Assembly: GCF_019396345.1 (NCBI RefSeq)
Contig: NZ_JAHKRM010000024.1
Location: 155,788-219,787 of the forward strand
Source: Nonomuraea guangzhouensis
GTDB taxonomy: Bacteria; Actinomycetota; Actinomycetes; Streptosporangiales; Streptosporangiaceae
Length of the DNA: 64,000 nucleotides
Reading direction: 5' to 3'
Below the pieces are notes generated by a model. It was not told where the DNA came from. It did not search any database and saw only the letters and a list, made by a program, of their open reading frames with translations. Of this stretch, positions 39,518 to 47,807 are shown in pieces (position 1 is the first letter of the stretch; every line of letters starts with the position of its first letter). The position numbers and the translations under genes were made by a program.

Positions 39518-40837
39518 CTAGGCGGAGCGCAGGGTGAACCGGTCCGGCGCGTCGTTGAAGACCCCACCGGCCTGGTCGTCGATGCCTGCCTGCCGTACGA
39601 CGTCCTTGTCCGGACGCAGGATGTCACGCACCACGAACGCCATCATGATGGCGATGGCGATGATCCGACCCCAGACGGCGGTGAAATAGGTGTTGTCGCC
39701 GATGCCCAGATCGGCGCGGCTGACCGGAGACTGGGAGAGCAGGTAGAGCCAGATCGCGCAGAAATACCAGACCTCGGCGACCTGCCAGAGCCCGATCGGC
39801 TTCCAGTTGGGCCTGGCCAGCACCGCGAAGGGCACCAGCCACAGGACGAACTGCGGCGACCAGACCTTGTTCGTCATCATGAACGCGGCCAGCGCGAGGA
39901 AGCAGATCTGCGCCAGCCGGGGGCGGCGCGGCGCGGCCAGCACGAGGACCGCGATGCCCAGGCACAGCAGGCCCAGCGACACCATGCCCAGCTTGCTGAC
40001 GTCGGTGTCGCCCAGGATCGGCCAGCCCTTGTTCTGGAAGAACAGCCAGGGCGAGCCCCAGTCGACGCCGCGTTCCTCGGAGAAGACGTAGAACCGGCGC
40101 CAGCCGTCCCAGGCCAGCACCATGAACGGCAGGTTGACCGCCAGCCACGCCCCGCCGGTCGCGGCCATCGTGACGAGGAACGGCCGCCAGCGCCCGGTAC
40201 GCATGGTGAGCAGCAGGAGCGCGCCGACGAACATCAGCGGATAGAACTTCGTCGCGATCGCCAGGCCGAGCAGCACGCCCGCCAGCACCTGCCGCTGCCG
40301 GGCCCAGGCCAGCAGCATGCCCATCGACAGCGCGCCGGCGACCAGGTCCCAGTTGATGTAGGCGGCCAGGATGACCGAGGGGGCGAGCGCGTACCAGAGC
40401 GCGTCCCACCGCCTCGTCGGCCCGGCCACCGCCGCCATCAACAGCACGCCGGCCACCAGGCAGATGCCGAGCAGGACGACGGTGATGTCGTAGAACCTGA
40501 CCGCCTGGGCGACCACGTCGCGCTCCAGCCAGCGGGCGATCCAGCTGATCACCTGCATGACCTCACCGAGGACCACCGGATACTCGACGTGCTTGTCGAA
40601 CGGCACGTCGGCGAAGTAGGGGTTCTGGGTCGCCAGCTGCCGGTCGAAGTAGAGCGGGTAGATGTCGGTGTAGCAGAAGTTGGTGTACGTGGACACCTGG
40701 TCGTTCCACCCGCCCGTGCGGCACGGCAGCCGCACGATGTAGGCGAGCGTGGCCCCCAGGGCCGCGAACAGCCCCAGGGGAAGGTACGGCACGGCCCGCG
40801 ACTCAAGCGGCGGGCGAACCTCGGTGCTCGACTTCAC
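39518..40837 (-). CDS. GT87-family polyprenol-phosphate-dependent glycosyltransferase
   Basis: The 439-residue protein has ten or more membrane helices and a long first extracytoplasmic loop with NDQVSTYTNFCYTDIYPLYF and NPYFADVPFDKHVEYPVVLG, where the GT-C acidic catalytic residues are expected. GT87 includes the PimE mannosyltransferase of mycobacteria. The GTG overlaps the PBP stop (GTGA). Linkage to a peptidoglycan synthase suggests a role in envelope glycan or lipoglycan assembly. Confidence 0.85.
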   Translation of the reverse strand: MKSSTEVRPPLESRAVPYLPLGLFAALGATLAYIVRLPCRTGGWNDQVSTYTNFCYTDIYPLYFDRQLATQNPYFADVPFDKHVEYPVVLGEVMQVISWIARWLERDVVAQAVRFYDITVVLLGICLVAGVLLMAAVAGPTRRWDALWYALAPSVILAAYINWDLVAGALSMGMLLAWARQRQVLAGVLLGLAIATKFYPLMFVGALLLLTMRTGRWRPFLVTMAATGGAWLAVNLPFMVLAWDGWRRFYVFSEERGVDWGSPWLFFQNKGWPILGDTDVSKLGMVSLGLLCLGIAVLVLAAPRRPRLAQICFLALAAFMMTNKVWSPQFVLWLVPFAVLARPNWKPIGLWQVAEVWYFCAIWLYLLSQSPVSRADLGIGDNTYFTAVWGRIIAIAIMMAFVVRDILRPDKDVVRQAGIDDQAGGVFNDAPDRFTLRSA

Positions 40838-43503
40838 CAGTCCTCGCGTCTGGTCGGCGTCGGCCCGGGAACCACGACCGGGTTCGCCCCTTGGCTGCCC
40901 CGACCGTCGAAACCGCCGCCGCCGTCGTCCTGCTGCTCCGTGCCGTTCTCGTTGGGGTCGACCGTGATGATCTGGTCGTCGGTGCACGGCGGGACGACGC
41001 CGCAGTTGGCGTTGGGGTCCTCTTCCTCAAGCGGATCGTCGGTGACCTTCGGCGTGGGCGTGGGACTGGGCACGATGTTGTCCGGCTGCCCGATGTCGGA
41101 CCTGTCGGGGAACTGCTCGACCGGCTTGTTCTCGAGTGCGGCGGTCATGAACGCGCGCCAGATCGTCGTGGGCGTGTCCGCACCCTCGAAGCCCAGCGTC
41201 GTCTCATATGCCGTGGTGTAGGGCTTGTTGATGTTGTATCTCTTGGAAGGCTTGCCCTTCGGGGTGATGGGGCAGTTCGAGTTGATGGGCTGGACGACCG
41301 TGCCCTTCTTCGTCTTGCACACCTCGCGGTACATACCAACCGCCGTCGAATACTGCGGGGTGTAACCGACGAACCAGGCTTCCTTCTCCTCGTTGTTCGT
41401 GCCGGTCTTGCCCGCCGCCGGGCGGTTGCCCAGGCCCTTGCCCCGCGCGGTGCCGCTCCGCAGCACCTCCTGCATGGCGACCGTCGCGTCGGCGGCGGCC
41501 TCGGGGCTGATGATGTTCTTGGCGGTCTTCTGCTCGGGGTAAGCGACCTGCCCGTTCAGCTTGATCTCTTTCACCACGTGATATTTGGTGTACTTGCCGG
41601 CGTTGGCAAAGATCGAGTATCCGGCCGCCTGCTCCACGGCGGTCACCGGTGCGCTGCCGATGGCGAACCCGTAGCCGTGAGCCTTGACGTCATCCGCCAT
41701 GCGCTTCTCGCTGAACCCGGCCGCCTCGACGAGGTTCTCGACGTCTTTGAGCTGATCAGGCAGCGCGAACGCCATCGACACGTAGGCGGTGTTGACGGAC
41801 TGCGCGGTCGCCTTGACCACGTCGATCGAGGCGCCCACGCTGTGGCTGTTCTTGAATCCGCCGGGCTGCTGCCCAGGCAGTTCCTTCGGCACCGTCACGT
41901 TGCCCGGCACGTAGCTGTTGATCGATTTCCCGGCCTTCAGCCAGGCGGCCAGGACGTAGGGCTTGAACGCGGAGGCGGCCTGCTTCGCGGAGTCGAAGGG
42001 CTCGTTCCACGGGTCCTTGAGATAGTCGGTGCCCCCGTAGAAGGCCACCACGCGGCCGTTCTTCGGGTCCACGGCGGCGAGACTCGTGTGGAACTCCTTC
42101 GACATACCCCTCGTCGACTCGCGCACCGCGGTCTGGGCAGCCGTCATGAGCTTCTTGTCGAAGGTGGTGACGATCTTGTAGCCGCTGCTCTCGATGGCGT
42201 CCTCGGTGATGCCCCGTCCCGCGAGCTCCCGCTTCACCGCCTCGACCATGTAGCCGTTGATGCCCGCCATGGAACTGTCGGTGTTGGCCTTCCTGATCTT
42301 GGGCCACTCCGCCGTCTTCGCCTCCGCGGCGTACTTGTCCGGCCACTGCTTGGCCATGTAGTCCAGGACGGTCTTCCAGCGGTATTTGAGCGCGGGGTCC
42401 TCGGAACCCCAGCTCGGCGTCTGGATGTGCGCGGCCAGGTAGGCCGCCTGCGACAGGGTGAGGTTCGAGGCGTGCTTGCCCTTGCCGAAGTACGCCTCGG
42501 CCGCCGCCTCGACGCCGTAGGCCCGGCCGAAGTTGACGGTGTTGAGGTAGGTCTGCAGGATGTCTTCTTTTTTCTTCGTCTGGTTGAGCTTGACCGCGAT
42601 GAAGATCTCGCTGACCTTGCGCTTGATCGACACTTCCGAGCTGAGGCCGCCGTAGTAGCCGCGGGCCATCTGCTGGGTGATCGTCGAGGCGCCCTGCAAC
42701 TGCTGACCCGTCGCGGTCATCCACAGCGAGCGGGCCATACCGGAGATGGAGATGCCGGAGTCCTCGTAGAACGTATCGTTCTCGATGGCCACCGTGGCGT
42801 CCCTGAGCTTTTCGGACATCTGGTCGTACCGGATGATCTTCCGGGGTGTGCCGAGCTTGGCGATGAGCGTCTTGCCGTCGGCGTAGTAGATGGCGCTGCC
42901 CTGTGCGACCGCCCCGGCCTGCGTGTCGCTGTCGTCGGGCACCGTGGTGTTGGCGTAGACCACCGCGATCATGCCGAAGATGCCGGCCGCGAGGACGGTC
43001 ATCGAGGCCATGACGATCTTCCAGCTGGGGATGAAGCGGCGCCACTTCGGCCGCTCGTCCCCGGGCCGCTCCGGGCCCTCGGGACCACCGGGGCCGCCAG
43101 GCCCCTGAGGGCCGCCGGAACCTCGACCGCGCGCCCGCCTGGGCGCGTCGCTGATCATGGTCTCCTGGTTGCTGCGGGCGCGGGTGTCGTTGTCGCCGCC
43201 CATACGGGGTGCGCCATCACGGCGTCGCCCCGGCTCGCGTGGTGCGGCCTGGCGCCGGCCCGGCTCACGGGGCTCGGGGGCGCGCGGGGCCGGCTGCTGT
43301 GGGCCCGGCTGCTGTGGGCCGGGGTATGGCTGGGCGGCCATCGCGCCGGTCTGCTCGTACGCGGCTTCCGGACGACGCTGCGGCTGTCCGCCCCAGCCCG
43401 CCTCGCCAGTTTGCGGCGAGGTCTCTTGGGGCATAGAACGGGATGAGTTGGAGCGACGGCGCCTTCCCGGCCGGCCCGTCCCCTCATTGCTGCTGTTACT
43501 CAC
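40834..43503 (-). CDS. Class A penicillin-binding protein (bifunctional PBP1)
   Basis: The 889-residue protein has a cytosolic Pro/Arg/Gly-rich N-terminus of about 155 residues, one membrane helix (about 162-185), a GT51 glycosyltransferase domain with catalytic Glu241 (VAIENDTFYED) and GASTITQQMARGYYGG, and a transpeptidase domain with Ser511-Ala-Phe-Lys514, Ser569-Val-Asn571 and Lys699-Thr-Gly701. It polymerises and cross-links peptidoglycan. The C-terminus is Pro/Thr/Asp-rich. It is downstream of the DUF5318 gene and coupled to the GT87 gene. The GTG start has only a weak RBS. Confidence 0.96.
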   Translation of the reverse strand: MSNSSNEGTGRPGRRRRSNSSRSMPQETSPQTGEAGWGGQPQRRPEAAYEQTGAMAAQPYPGPQQPGPQQPAPRAPEPREPGRRQAAPREPGRRRDGAPRMGGDNDTRARSNQETMISDAPRRARGRGSGGPQGPGGPGGPEGPERPGDERPKWRRFIPSWKIVMASMTVLAAGIFGMIAVVYANTTVPDDSDTQAGAVAQGSAIYYADGKTLIAKLGTPRKIIRYDQMSEKLRDATVAIENDTFYEDSGISISGMARSLWMTATGQQLQGASTITQQMARGYYGGLSSEVSIKRKVSEIFIAVKLNQTKKKEDILQTYLNTVNFGRAYGVEAAAEAYFGKGKHASNLTLSQAAYLAAHIQTPSWGSEDPALKYRWKTVLDYMAKQWPDKYAAEAKTAEWPKIRKANTDSSMAGINGYMVEAVKRELAGRGITEDAIESSGYKIVTTFDKKLMTAAQTAVRESTRGMSKEFHTSLAAVDPKNGRVVAFYGGTDYLKDPWNEPFDSAKQAASAFKPYVLAAWLKAGKSINSYVPGNVTVPKELPGQQPGGFKNSHSVGASIDVVKATAQSVNTAYVSMAFALPDQLKDVENLVEAAGFSEKRMADDVKAHGYGFAIGSAPVTAVEQAAGYSIFANAGKYTKYHVVKEIKLNGQVAYPEQKTAKNIISPEAAADATVAMQEVLRSGTARGKGLGNRPAAGKTGTNNEEKEAWFVGYTPQYSTAVGMYREVCKTKKGTVVQPINSNCPITPKGKPSKRYNINKPYTTAYETTLGFEGADTPTTIWRAFMTAALENKPVEQFPDRSDIGQPDNIVPSPTPTPKVTDDPLEEEDPNANCGVVPPCTDDQIITVDPNENGTEQQDDGGGGFDGRGSQGANPVVVPGPTPTRREDW

Positions 43504-43569
43504 ACGTCCTCACAACGTCGTCGGATAGCACGGCGGATGGGCGTGGGGTGCCTCGCCGTCCTCGGTCTT

Positions 43570-43956
43570 CTACGGTCGCCCGACGAGATCCGGCGGTCCG
43601 TTGCCGAGGACGAACGACGCCGTCAGGTGGTTCCAGGAACAACCTTGGCAGACCTCGACGACGTACACCCGGAACTCGTCGTAATCATGAGCCATCTCGA
43701 CGGGTCGCGACGCGATCTTTGCCGCACCGGACTGACTCTTGAGCGAATCCCCGTAGATATAAGTCTCGTTGGTGACGTTCTCCCTCTCGCACCCCGGGCA
43801 GAGGTGTTCGGTCGGTTCGCCGAGGTGGCGGGCCGCACGAAGGAGGTGTGGCTGTGCGTCACAGACCGCTCCGGGAGGCGTCCGCCCGGAGCGCTGGGGT
43901 TCGACCACGGCTCGCTTCACACGGCCGTAATCCACCACCCTTCGCTGTGACCACAT
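43570..43956 (-). CDS. DUF5318 zinc-ribbon-like protein
   Basis: The 128-residue protein starts MWSQRRVVDYGRVKRAVVEP and has two Cys pairs (CPGCERE and CQGCSWNH) that could bind one zinc, plus the motif EFRVYVVEVCQGCSWNHL. This matches the actinobacterial DUF5318 family, which commonly sits next to the class A PBP gene. No biochemical role is known. It leads the PBP-GT87 operon and is divergent from padR. Confidence 0.85.
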   Translation of the reverse strand: MWSQRRVVDYGRVKRAVVEPQRSGRTPPGAVCDAQPHLLRAARHLGEPTEHLCPGCERENVTNETYIYGDSLKSQSGAAKIASRPVEMAHDYDEFRVYVVEVCQGCSWNHLTASFVLGNGPPDLVGRP

Positions 43957-44046
43957 GAGCGCCAGACTACGGCGTTTTACTGAATCATCCCAACGGCTTG
44001 GCAAAGTCGTTAATTGCGGCGATATAGCGGCGCGACGTATCATCGG

Positions 44047-44067
44047 GATGTATCGGCTCGATACATC
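44047..44067. promoter_or_regulatory. PadR-type operator upstream of padR-ino1
   Basis: GATGTATCG-GCT-CGATACATC is a perfect inverted repeat with 9-bp arms. The ATGTAT/ATACAT core is the kind of dyad bound by PadR-family regulators. It ends 22 bp before the GTG of the padR gene, so autoregulation of the padR-ino1 operon is likely. Confidence 0.7.
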
Positions 44068-44089
44068 GACGTGAGAGGGGGCGGTTCCA

Positions 44090-44671
44090 GTGGCCAGCGG
44101 ACAAGGCAGAGTGCTGGAGCTGGCCGTGCTCGGGTCGCTGCACGAGACGCCGCTCCACGGCTATGAGCTGCGCAAACGGCTCAACGCCTTGCTCGGCATG
44201 TTCCGCGCGTTCTCCTACGGGTCGCTCTACCCCTGCCTGCGATCACTGTTGGAACAGGGCTTCATCGTGGAGGAGCAGCCGGCGCCCACCACGATCGTCG
44301 GAGGCCGTTCGAAGATCGTCTACAAGCTGACCGCGGAGGGCAAGGAACGGCTCCAGGACCTGCTGACACAGGCGGGGCCGTCCGCGTGGGAGGACGAGAG
44401 CTTCGGCGTCCACTTCGCGTTCTTCCGGCACACGGAGGCGGAGGTGAGGCTGCGGATCCTCGAAGGCCGCCGCAGCCGCCTGGAGGAACGGCTCGACAGC
44501 GTGCGCACCGCCCTGGCTCGCACCAGGGAGCGCCTCGACAGCTACACGCTCGAACTGCAACGTCACGGTCTCGAATCGGTCGAGCGCGAAGTGCGCTGGC
44601 TGAACGAGCTGATCGCGACGGAAAGACGGGGCTCCGCTGAGGAGAACCCTGAGAGATCAACTGATGAGTAA
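44090..44671 (+). CDS. PadR-family transcriptional regulator of ino1
   Basis: The 193-residue protein has the PadR winged HTH (VLELAVLGSLHETPLHGYEL, YGSLYPCLRSLLEQGFI, KIVYKLTAEGKERL) and a C-terminal coiled coil (RLEERLDSVRTALARTRERL). It is directly followed by ino1 and lies behind a dyad operator. This pair is conserved in many actinobacteria, so it most likely controls inositol synthesis; the ligand is unknown. Confidence 0.93.
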   Translation: MASGQGRVLELAVLGSLHETPLHGYELRKRLNALLGMFRAFSYGSLYPCLRSLLEQGFIVEEQPAPTTIVGGRSKIVYKLTAEGKERLQDLLTQAGPSAWEDESFGVHFAFFRHTEAEVRLRILEGRRSRLEERLDSVRTALARTRERLDSYTLELQRHGLESVEREVRWLNELIATERRGSAEENPERSTDE

Positions 44672-44684
44672 GGGAGCGAGTGCG

Positions 44685-45764
44685 ATGGGTTCGGTTCGCG
44701 TAGCCATTGTCGGTGTTGGCAACTGCGCGTCGTCGCTGGTTCAGGGCGTTCACTATTACAAGGACGCTGACCCGGACATGCGGGTGCCGGGCCTGATGCA
44801 CGTGAAGTTCGGCGACTACCACGTGGGCGACGTCGAGTTCGTCGCCGCGTTCGACGTCGACGCCAAGAAGGTCGGCCGCGACCTGTCCGAGGCGATCGGG
44901 GCCAGCGAGAACAACACGATCAAGATCATGGACGTGCCGCCCACGGGGGTCATCGTCCAGCGTGGCCATACCTTCGACGGCCTTGGTGACTACTACCGCG
45001 AGATCATCGAGGAGTCCGACGAGGCGCCGGTCGACGTCGTCCAGGTGCTCCGCGAGAGCCAGGTGGACGTCCTGGTGTCCTACCTGCCGGTGGGCTCCGA
45101 GGCGGCCGACCGCTTCTACGCCCAGTGCGCGCTCGACGCCAAGGTGGCCTTCGTCAACGCGCTGCCGGTGTTCATCGCCTCCGACCCGGAATGGGCGGAG
45201 AAGTTCACCGAGGCCGGTGTGCCGATCGTCGGCGACGACATCAAGTCGCAGGTCGGCGCCACCATCACGCACCGCGTGCTGGCCAAGCTGTTCGAGGACC
45301 GCGGGGTCGAGCTGCTGCGCACGTACCAGCTCAACTTCGGCGGCAACATGGACTTCATGAACATGCTGGAGCGTAAGCGCCTCCAGTCGAAGAAGATCTC
45401 CAAGACGCAGTCGGTCACGTCGCAGATCCCGCACGAGATGGCCAGGGCCGACGTGCACATCGGCCCGTCGGACCACGTGCCGTGGCTCGACGACCGGAAG
45501 TTCGCCTACGTGCGGCTGGAAGGCCGGTCGTTCGGCGACACGCCGCTCAGCCTGGAGTACAAGCTGGAGGTGTGGGACTCGCCCAACTCGGCGGGCATCA
45601 TCATCGACGCCGTGCGGGCCGCCAAGATCGCGCTCGACCGTGGGATCGGGGGGCCGATCCTGAGCGCGTCTTCATACTTCATGAAGTCGCCGCCGGTCCA
45701 GTACTCCGACGACGAGGCACGCGACTACGTCGAGAAGTTCATCCGCGGCGAGGTGGACAGATAG
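44685..45764 (+). CDS. ino1: myo-Inositol-1-phosphate synthase
   Basis: The 359-residue enzyme turns glucose 6-phosphate into inositol 1-phosphate with NAD+, the entry to phosphatidylinositol and mycothiol. Motifs: Rossmann loop VRVAIVGVGNCASSL, SENNTIKI, VSYLPVGSE, and the active-site stretch GDDIKSQVGATITHRVLAKL with NMDFMNMLER. It matches the actinobacterial type closely. A start 21 bp upstream is in frame and overlaps padR, but the chosen ATG has a better GGGAG RBS. Confidence 0.96.
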   Translation: MGSVRVAIVGVGNCASSLVQGVHYYKDADPDMRVPGLMHVKFGDYHVGDVEFVAAFDVDAKKVGRDLSEAIGASENNTIKIMDVPPTGVIVQRGHTFDGLGDYYREIIEESDEAPVDVVQVLRESQVDVLVSYLPVGSEAADRFYAQCALDAKVAFVNALPVFIASDPEWAEKFTEAGVPIVGDDIKSQVGATITHRVLAKLFEDRGVELLRTYQLNFGGNMDFMNMLERKRLQSKKISKTQSVTSQIPHEMARADVHIGPSDHVPWLDDRKFAYVRLEGRSFGDTPLSLEYKLEVWDSPNSAGIIIDAVRAAKIALDRGIGGPILSASSYFMKSPPVQYSDDEARDYVEKFIRGEVDR

Positions 45765-45775
45765 GTCTCCGGTGC

Positions 45776-45791
45776 GGCGCCGTGCGGCGCC
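45776..45791. terminator. Short hairpin between convergent ino1 and idi
   Basis: GGCGCC-GTGC-GGCGCC folds into a 6-bp all-GC stem directly before the idi stop and 12 bp after the ino1 stop. It can act in both directions; the stem is short. Confidence 0.45.
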
Positions 45792-46403
45792 TCACTGTCC
45801 GTTGGCCGGTTGAGCGGCGCTTCGCAAGGCGGCCGGGGGCAGGTCTTTCAGTGGGGCCGGGCGCCAGTCCAGTGGATTGGTGCCCAGCTCGTTCAGCAGG
45901 GGCACCTGTTCGCGGCACCACGGGCTGATCGCCAGCAGGGTGCTCAGGACGCCGTCCGCGAACTCCTTCCAGGGCATCCATCGGACTTCGTCCACCTCAT
46001 CCGGGTTGGGGGTGGCCGAGGTGTCCACCATCACGCGGTAAACGGGGCAGAGTTCGTGCTCGACGATGCCGTTGGGCATGACCGCGCGGTAGGTGAACGT
46101 CGGCAGCATGAGGTCCGCCCGGTCGACCGTCAGGCCGAGCTCGTAGGAGAGCCGGCGGATGACCGCGTGGTCCAGGGGCTCACCGGGCAGCGGGTGGCCG
46201 CAGCAGCTGTTGGTCCACACGCCCGGCCAGGTGAGCTTGTGCGTGGCGCGCCGGGTGAGCAGCACGCGACTGTCCTGGTCGAACACGTAGCTGGAGAACG
46301 CCAGGTGGAGCGGGGTTTCCTGGCCGTGCACCGAGGTCTTGGGTGCGGTGCCGATCGCGTTGCCCGCGCTGTCGACCAACACCACCTGTTCTTCCATCGT
46401 CAC
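45792..46403 (-). CDS. idi: Isopentenyl-diphosphate delta-isomerase, type I
   Basis: The 203-residue Nudix-fold enzyme interconverts IPP and DMAPP. It has the active-site Cys motif TNSCCGHP, metal-binding HLAFSSYVFD, the Glu-bearing EHELCPVYRV and DEVDEVRWMPWKEF. The C-terminus is extended by about 15 residues compared with E. coli Idi. The GTG is 7 nt after a TACGCT hexamer with no RBS, so it may be leaderless; an ATG two codons later is an alternative. It is divergent from the MFS gene. Confidence 0.95.
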   Translation of the reverse strand: MTMEEQVVLVDSAGNAIGTAPKTSVHGQETPLHLAFSSYVFDQDSRVLLTRRATHKLTWPGVWTNSCCGHPLPGEPLDHAVIRRLSYELGLTVDRADLMLPTFTYRAVMPNGIVEHELCPVYRVMVDTSATPNPDEVDEVRWMPWKEFADGVLSTLLAISPWCREQVPLLNELGTNPLDWRPAPLKDLPPAALRSAAQPANGQ

Positions 46404-46494
46404 GCTACGAAGCGTACGTGATCATGATGGCCACTGGATACGAATGAATGCCTGCTGTACCAACCTGTGAATCGGGCGGAAGTAGGCTGACTGC

Positions 46495-47784
46495 GTGTCA
46501 TTCGTCGCCGATCTTCGTGTGGTCCTGAAGGGCCGGGACTTCCGACGGCTGTTCGGTACGCGGCTGGTGTCCCAGTTCTCCGACGGGATCTTCCAGTTCG
46601 GCGTGGCCGGATTCGCCTTCTTCAGCCCGGAGTCGCAGACCACGGCTCTGCAGGTCGCCGCCGGGCTTGCCGTGCTGCTGCTGCCGTACAGCATCCTGGG
46701 GCCGTTCGTCGGCGTCTTCATCGACCGGTGGTCGCGGCGGCAGATCCTCGTCGTCGCGCCGCTCGTGCGCGGCGCGTTGCTGCTCGTGGCGGCGGCGCTG
46801 GTCGCCGTCGGCGTGCCCGACCCGGTCTTCTACGGGGCCGCGCTCGGCGTGCTCGCGGTCAACCGGTTCTTCCTGGCCGCGCTCGGCGCGTCGCTGCCGC
46901 ACGTGGTGCCGCAGGAGCGGCTGATGGCCGCCAACGCGGTCACGCCCACCTCGGGTACGGTCATGACGTTCGTCGGCGCCGGGGTGGGATTCCTGCTGCG
47001 CGAGGCCTTCGGCAGCGGCGACCTCGGCGTGGCGCTGCTCCTGGTCGTCTCGGGCACGGTCTTCGGGCTCAGCGCGCTGATCGCCCGCACCATGGAGCGC
47101 TCGCTGCTCGGCCCCTCCTTCGACCCTGACCGTCCGCAGGCCCGCGAGGCCGTGCGCAACGTGCTCGTCGGCCTCGTCGACGGCGCCAGGCACCTGGTGA
47201 GCCATCGCAGGGCCGCCGCGACGATGGGCGCGATGGCCACACACCGGTTCATGTACGGCATGGCGACCGCGCTCGGCATCATCCTCTATCGCTACTACTT
47301 CTCCGGCGGCGACTCCGAGGTGGCGCTGCGCGGGATCAGCCTGGTCGTGGCCACCTCGGGTGTCGGCTACTTCCTCGCGGTGATCATCACGCCGTACGCC
47401 ACCGAGCGGTTCACGATCGAGCGGTGGGTGTCGATCGCGCTGGCCGCGGCCGGCGTGCTCACGGCGGTGCTGGTCGCGCCGTTCCAGCCGTGGAGCCTGC
47501 CGGTCGCCGGGTTCGTGCTCGGCGTCGCCGGGCAGAGCGTCAAGATCTGCGCCGACGTCACGGTCCAGCGTGACGTGGAGGACGCCTATCTGGGACGCGC
47601 CTTCTCGATCTACGACATGCTCTTCAACGGCATGTACGTGCTGGCCGCGGCCCTGTCGGCGGGGATCCTGCCCAGCGACGGCAAGTCGTACGCGGCTGTG
47701 GTGATCATCTCGGCCGGTTACCTGGTAGGCGCCCTGATCTACCGGATGATCACCCCGACGCCGCGCGCCGCGGCCTCCCGCTGA
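46495..47784 (+). CDS. MFS transporter
   Basis: The 429-residue protein has twelve predicted helices and the loop 2-3 motif GVFIDRWSRRQILVVAPLVR of drug-efflux type MFS proteins. The second half begins near RHLVSHRRAAATMGAMATHR. Related actinobacterial proteins are annotated as macrolide-like exporters, without proof. A TAGGCT hexamer ends 6 nt before the GTG and there is no RBS, so the transcript is probably leaderless. Confidence 0.9.
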   Translation: MSFVADLRVVLKGRDFRRLFGTRLVSQFSDGIFQFGVAGFAFFSPESQTTALQVAAGLAVLLLPYSILGPFVGVFIDRWSRRQILVVAPLVRGALLLVAAALVAVGVPDPVFYGAALGVLAVNRFFLAALGASLPHVVPQERLMAANAVTPTSGTVMTFVGAGVGFLLREAFGSGDLGVALLLVVSGTVFGLSALIARTMERSLLGPSFDPDRPQAREAVRNVLVGLVDGARHLVSHRRAAATMGAMATHRFMYGMATALGIILYRYYFSGGDSEVALRGISLVVATSGVGYFLAVIITPYATERFTIERWVSIALAAAGVLTAVLVAPFQPWSLPVAGFVLGVAGQSVKICADVTVQRDVEDAYLGRAFSIYDMLFNGMYVLAAALSAGILPSDGKSYAAVVIISAGYLVGALIYRMITPTPRAAASR

Positions 47785-47807
47785 TCAGGCGGCCCGCGGC
47801 CTGATCA
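47782..47807. terminator. Bidirectional terminator spanning two stop codons
   Basis: TGATCAGGC and GCCTGATCA pair in a 9-bp stem. The left arm contains the MFS stop and the right arm contains the cca stop, so each stop codon is part of the hairpin that ends the facing gene. Confidence 0.65.

Noticed and set aside
40891..43446. 851-codon plus-strand frame
   Set aside because: It is the mirror of the class A PBP; composition is Arg/Gly/Val/His with no fold signature.
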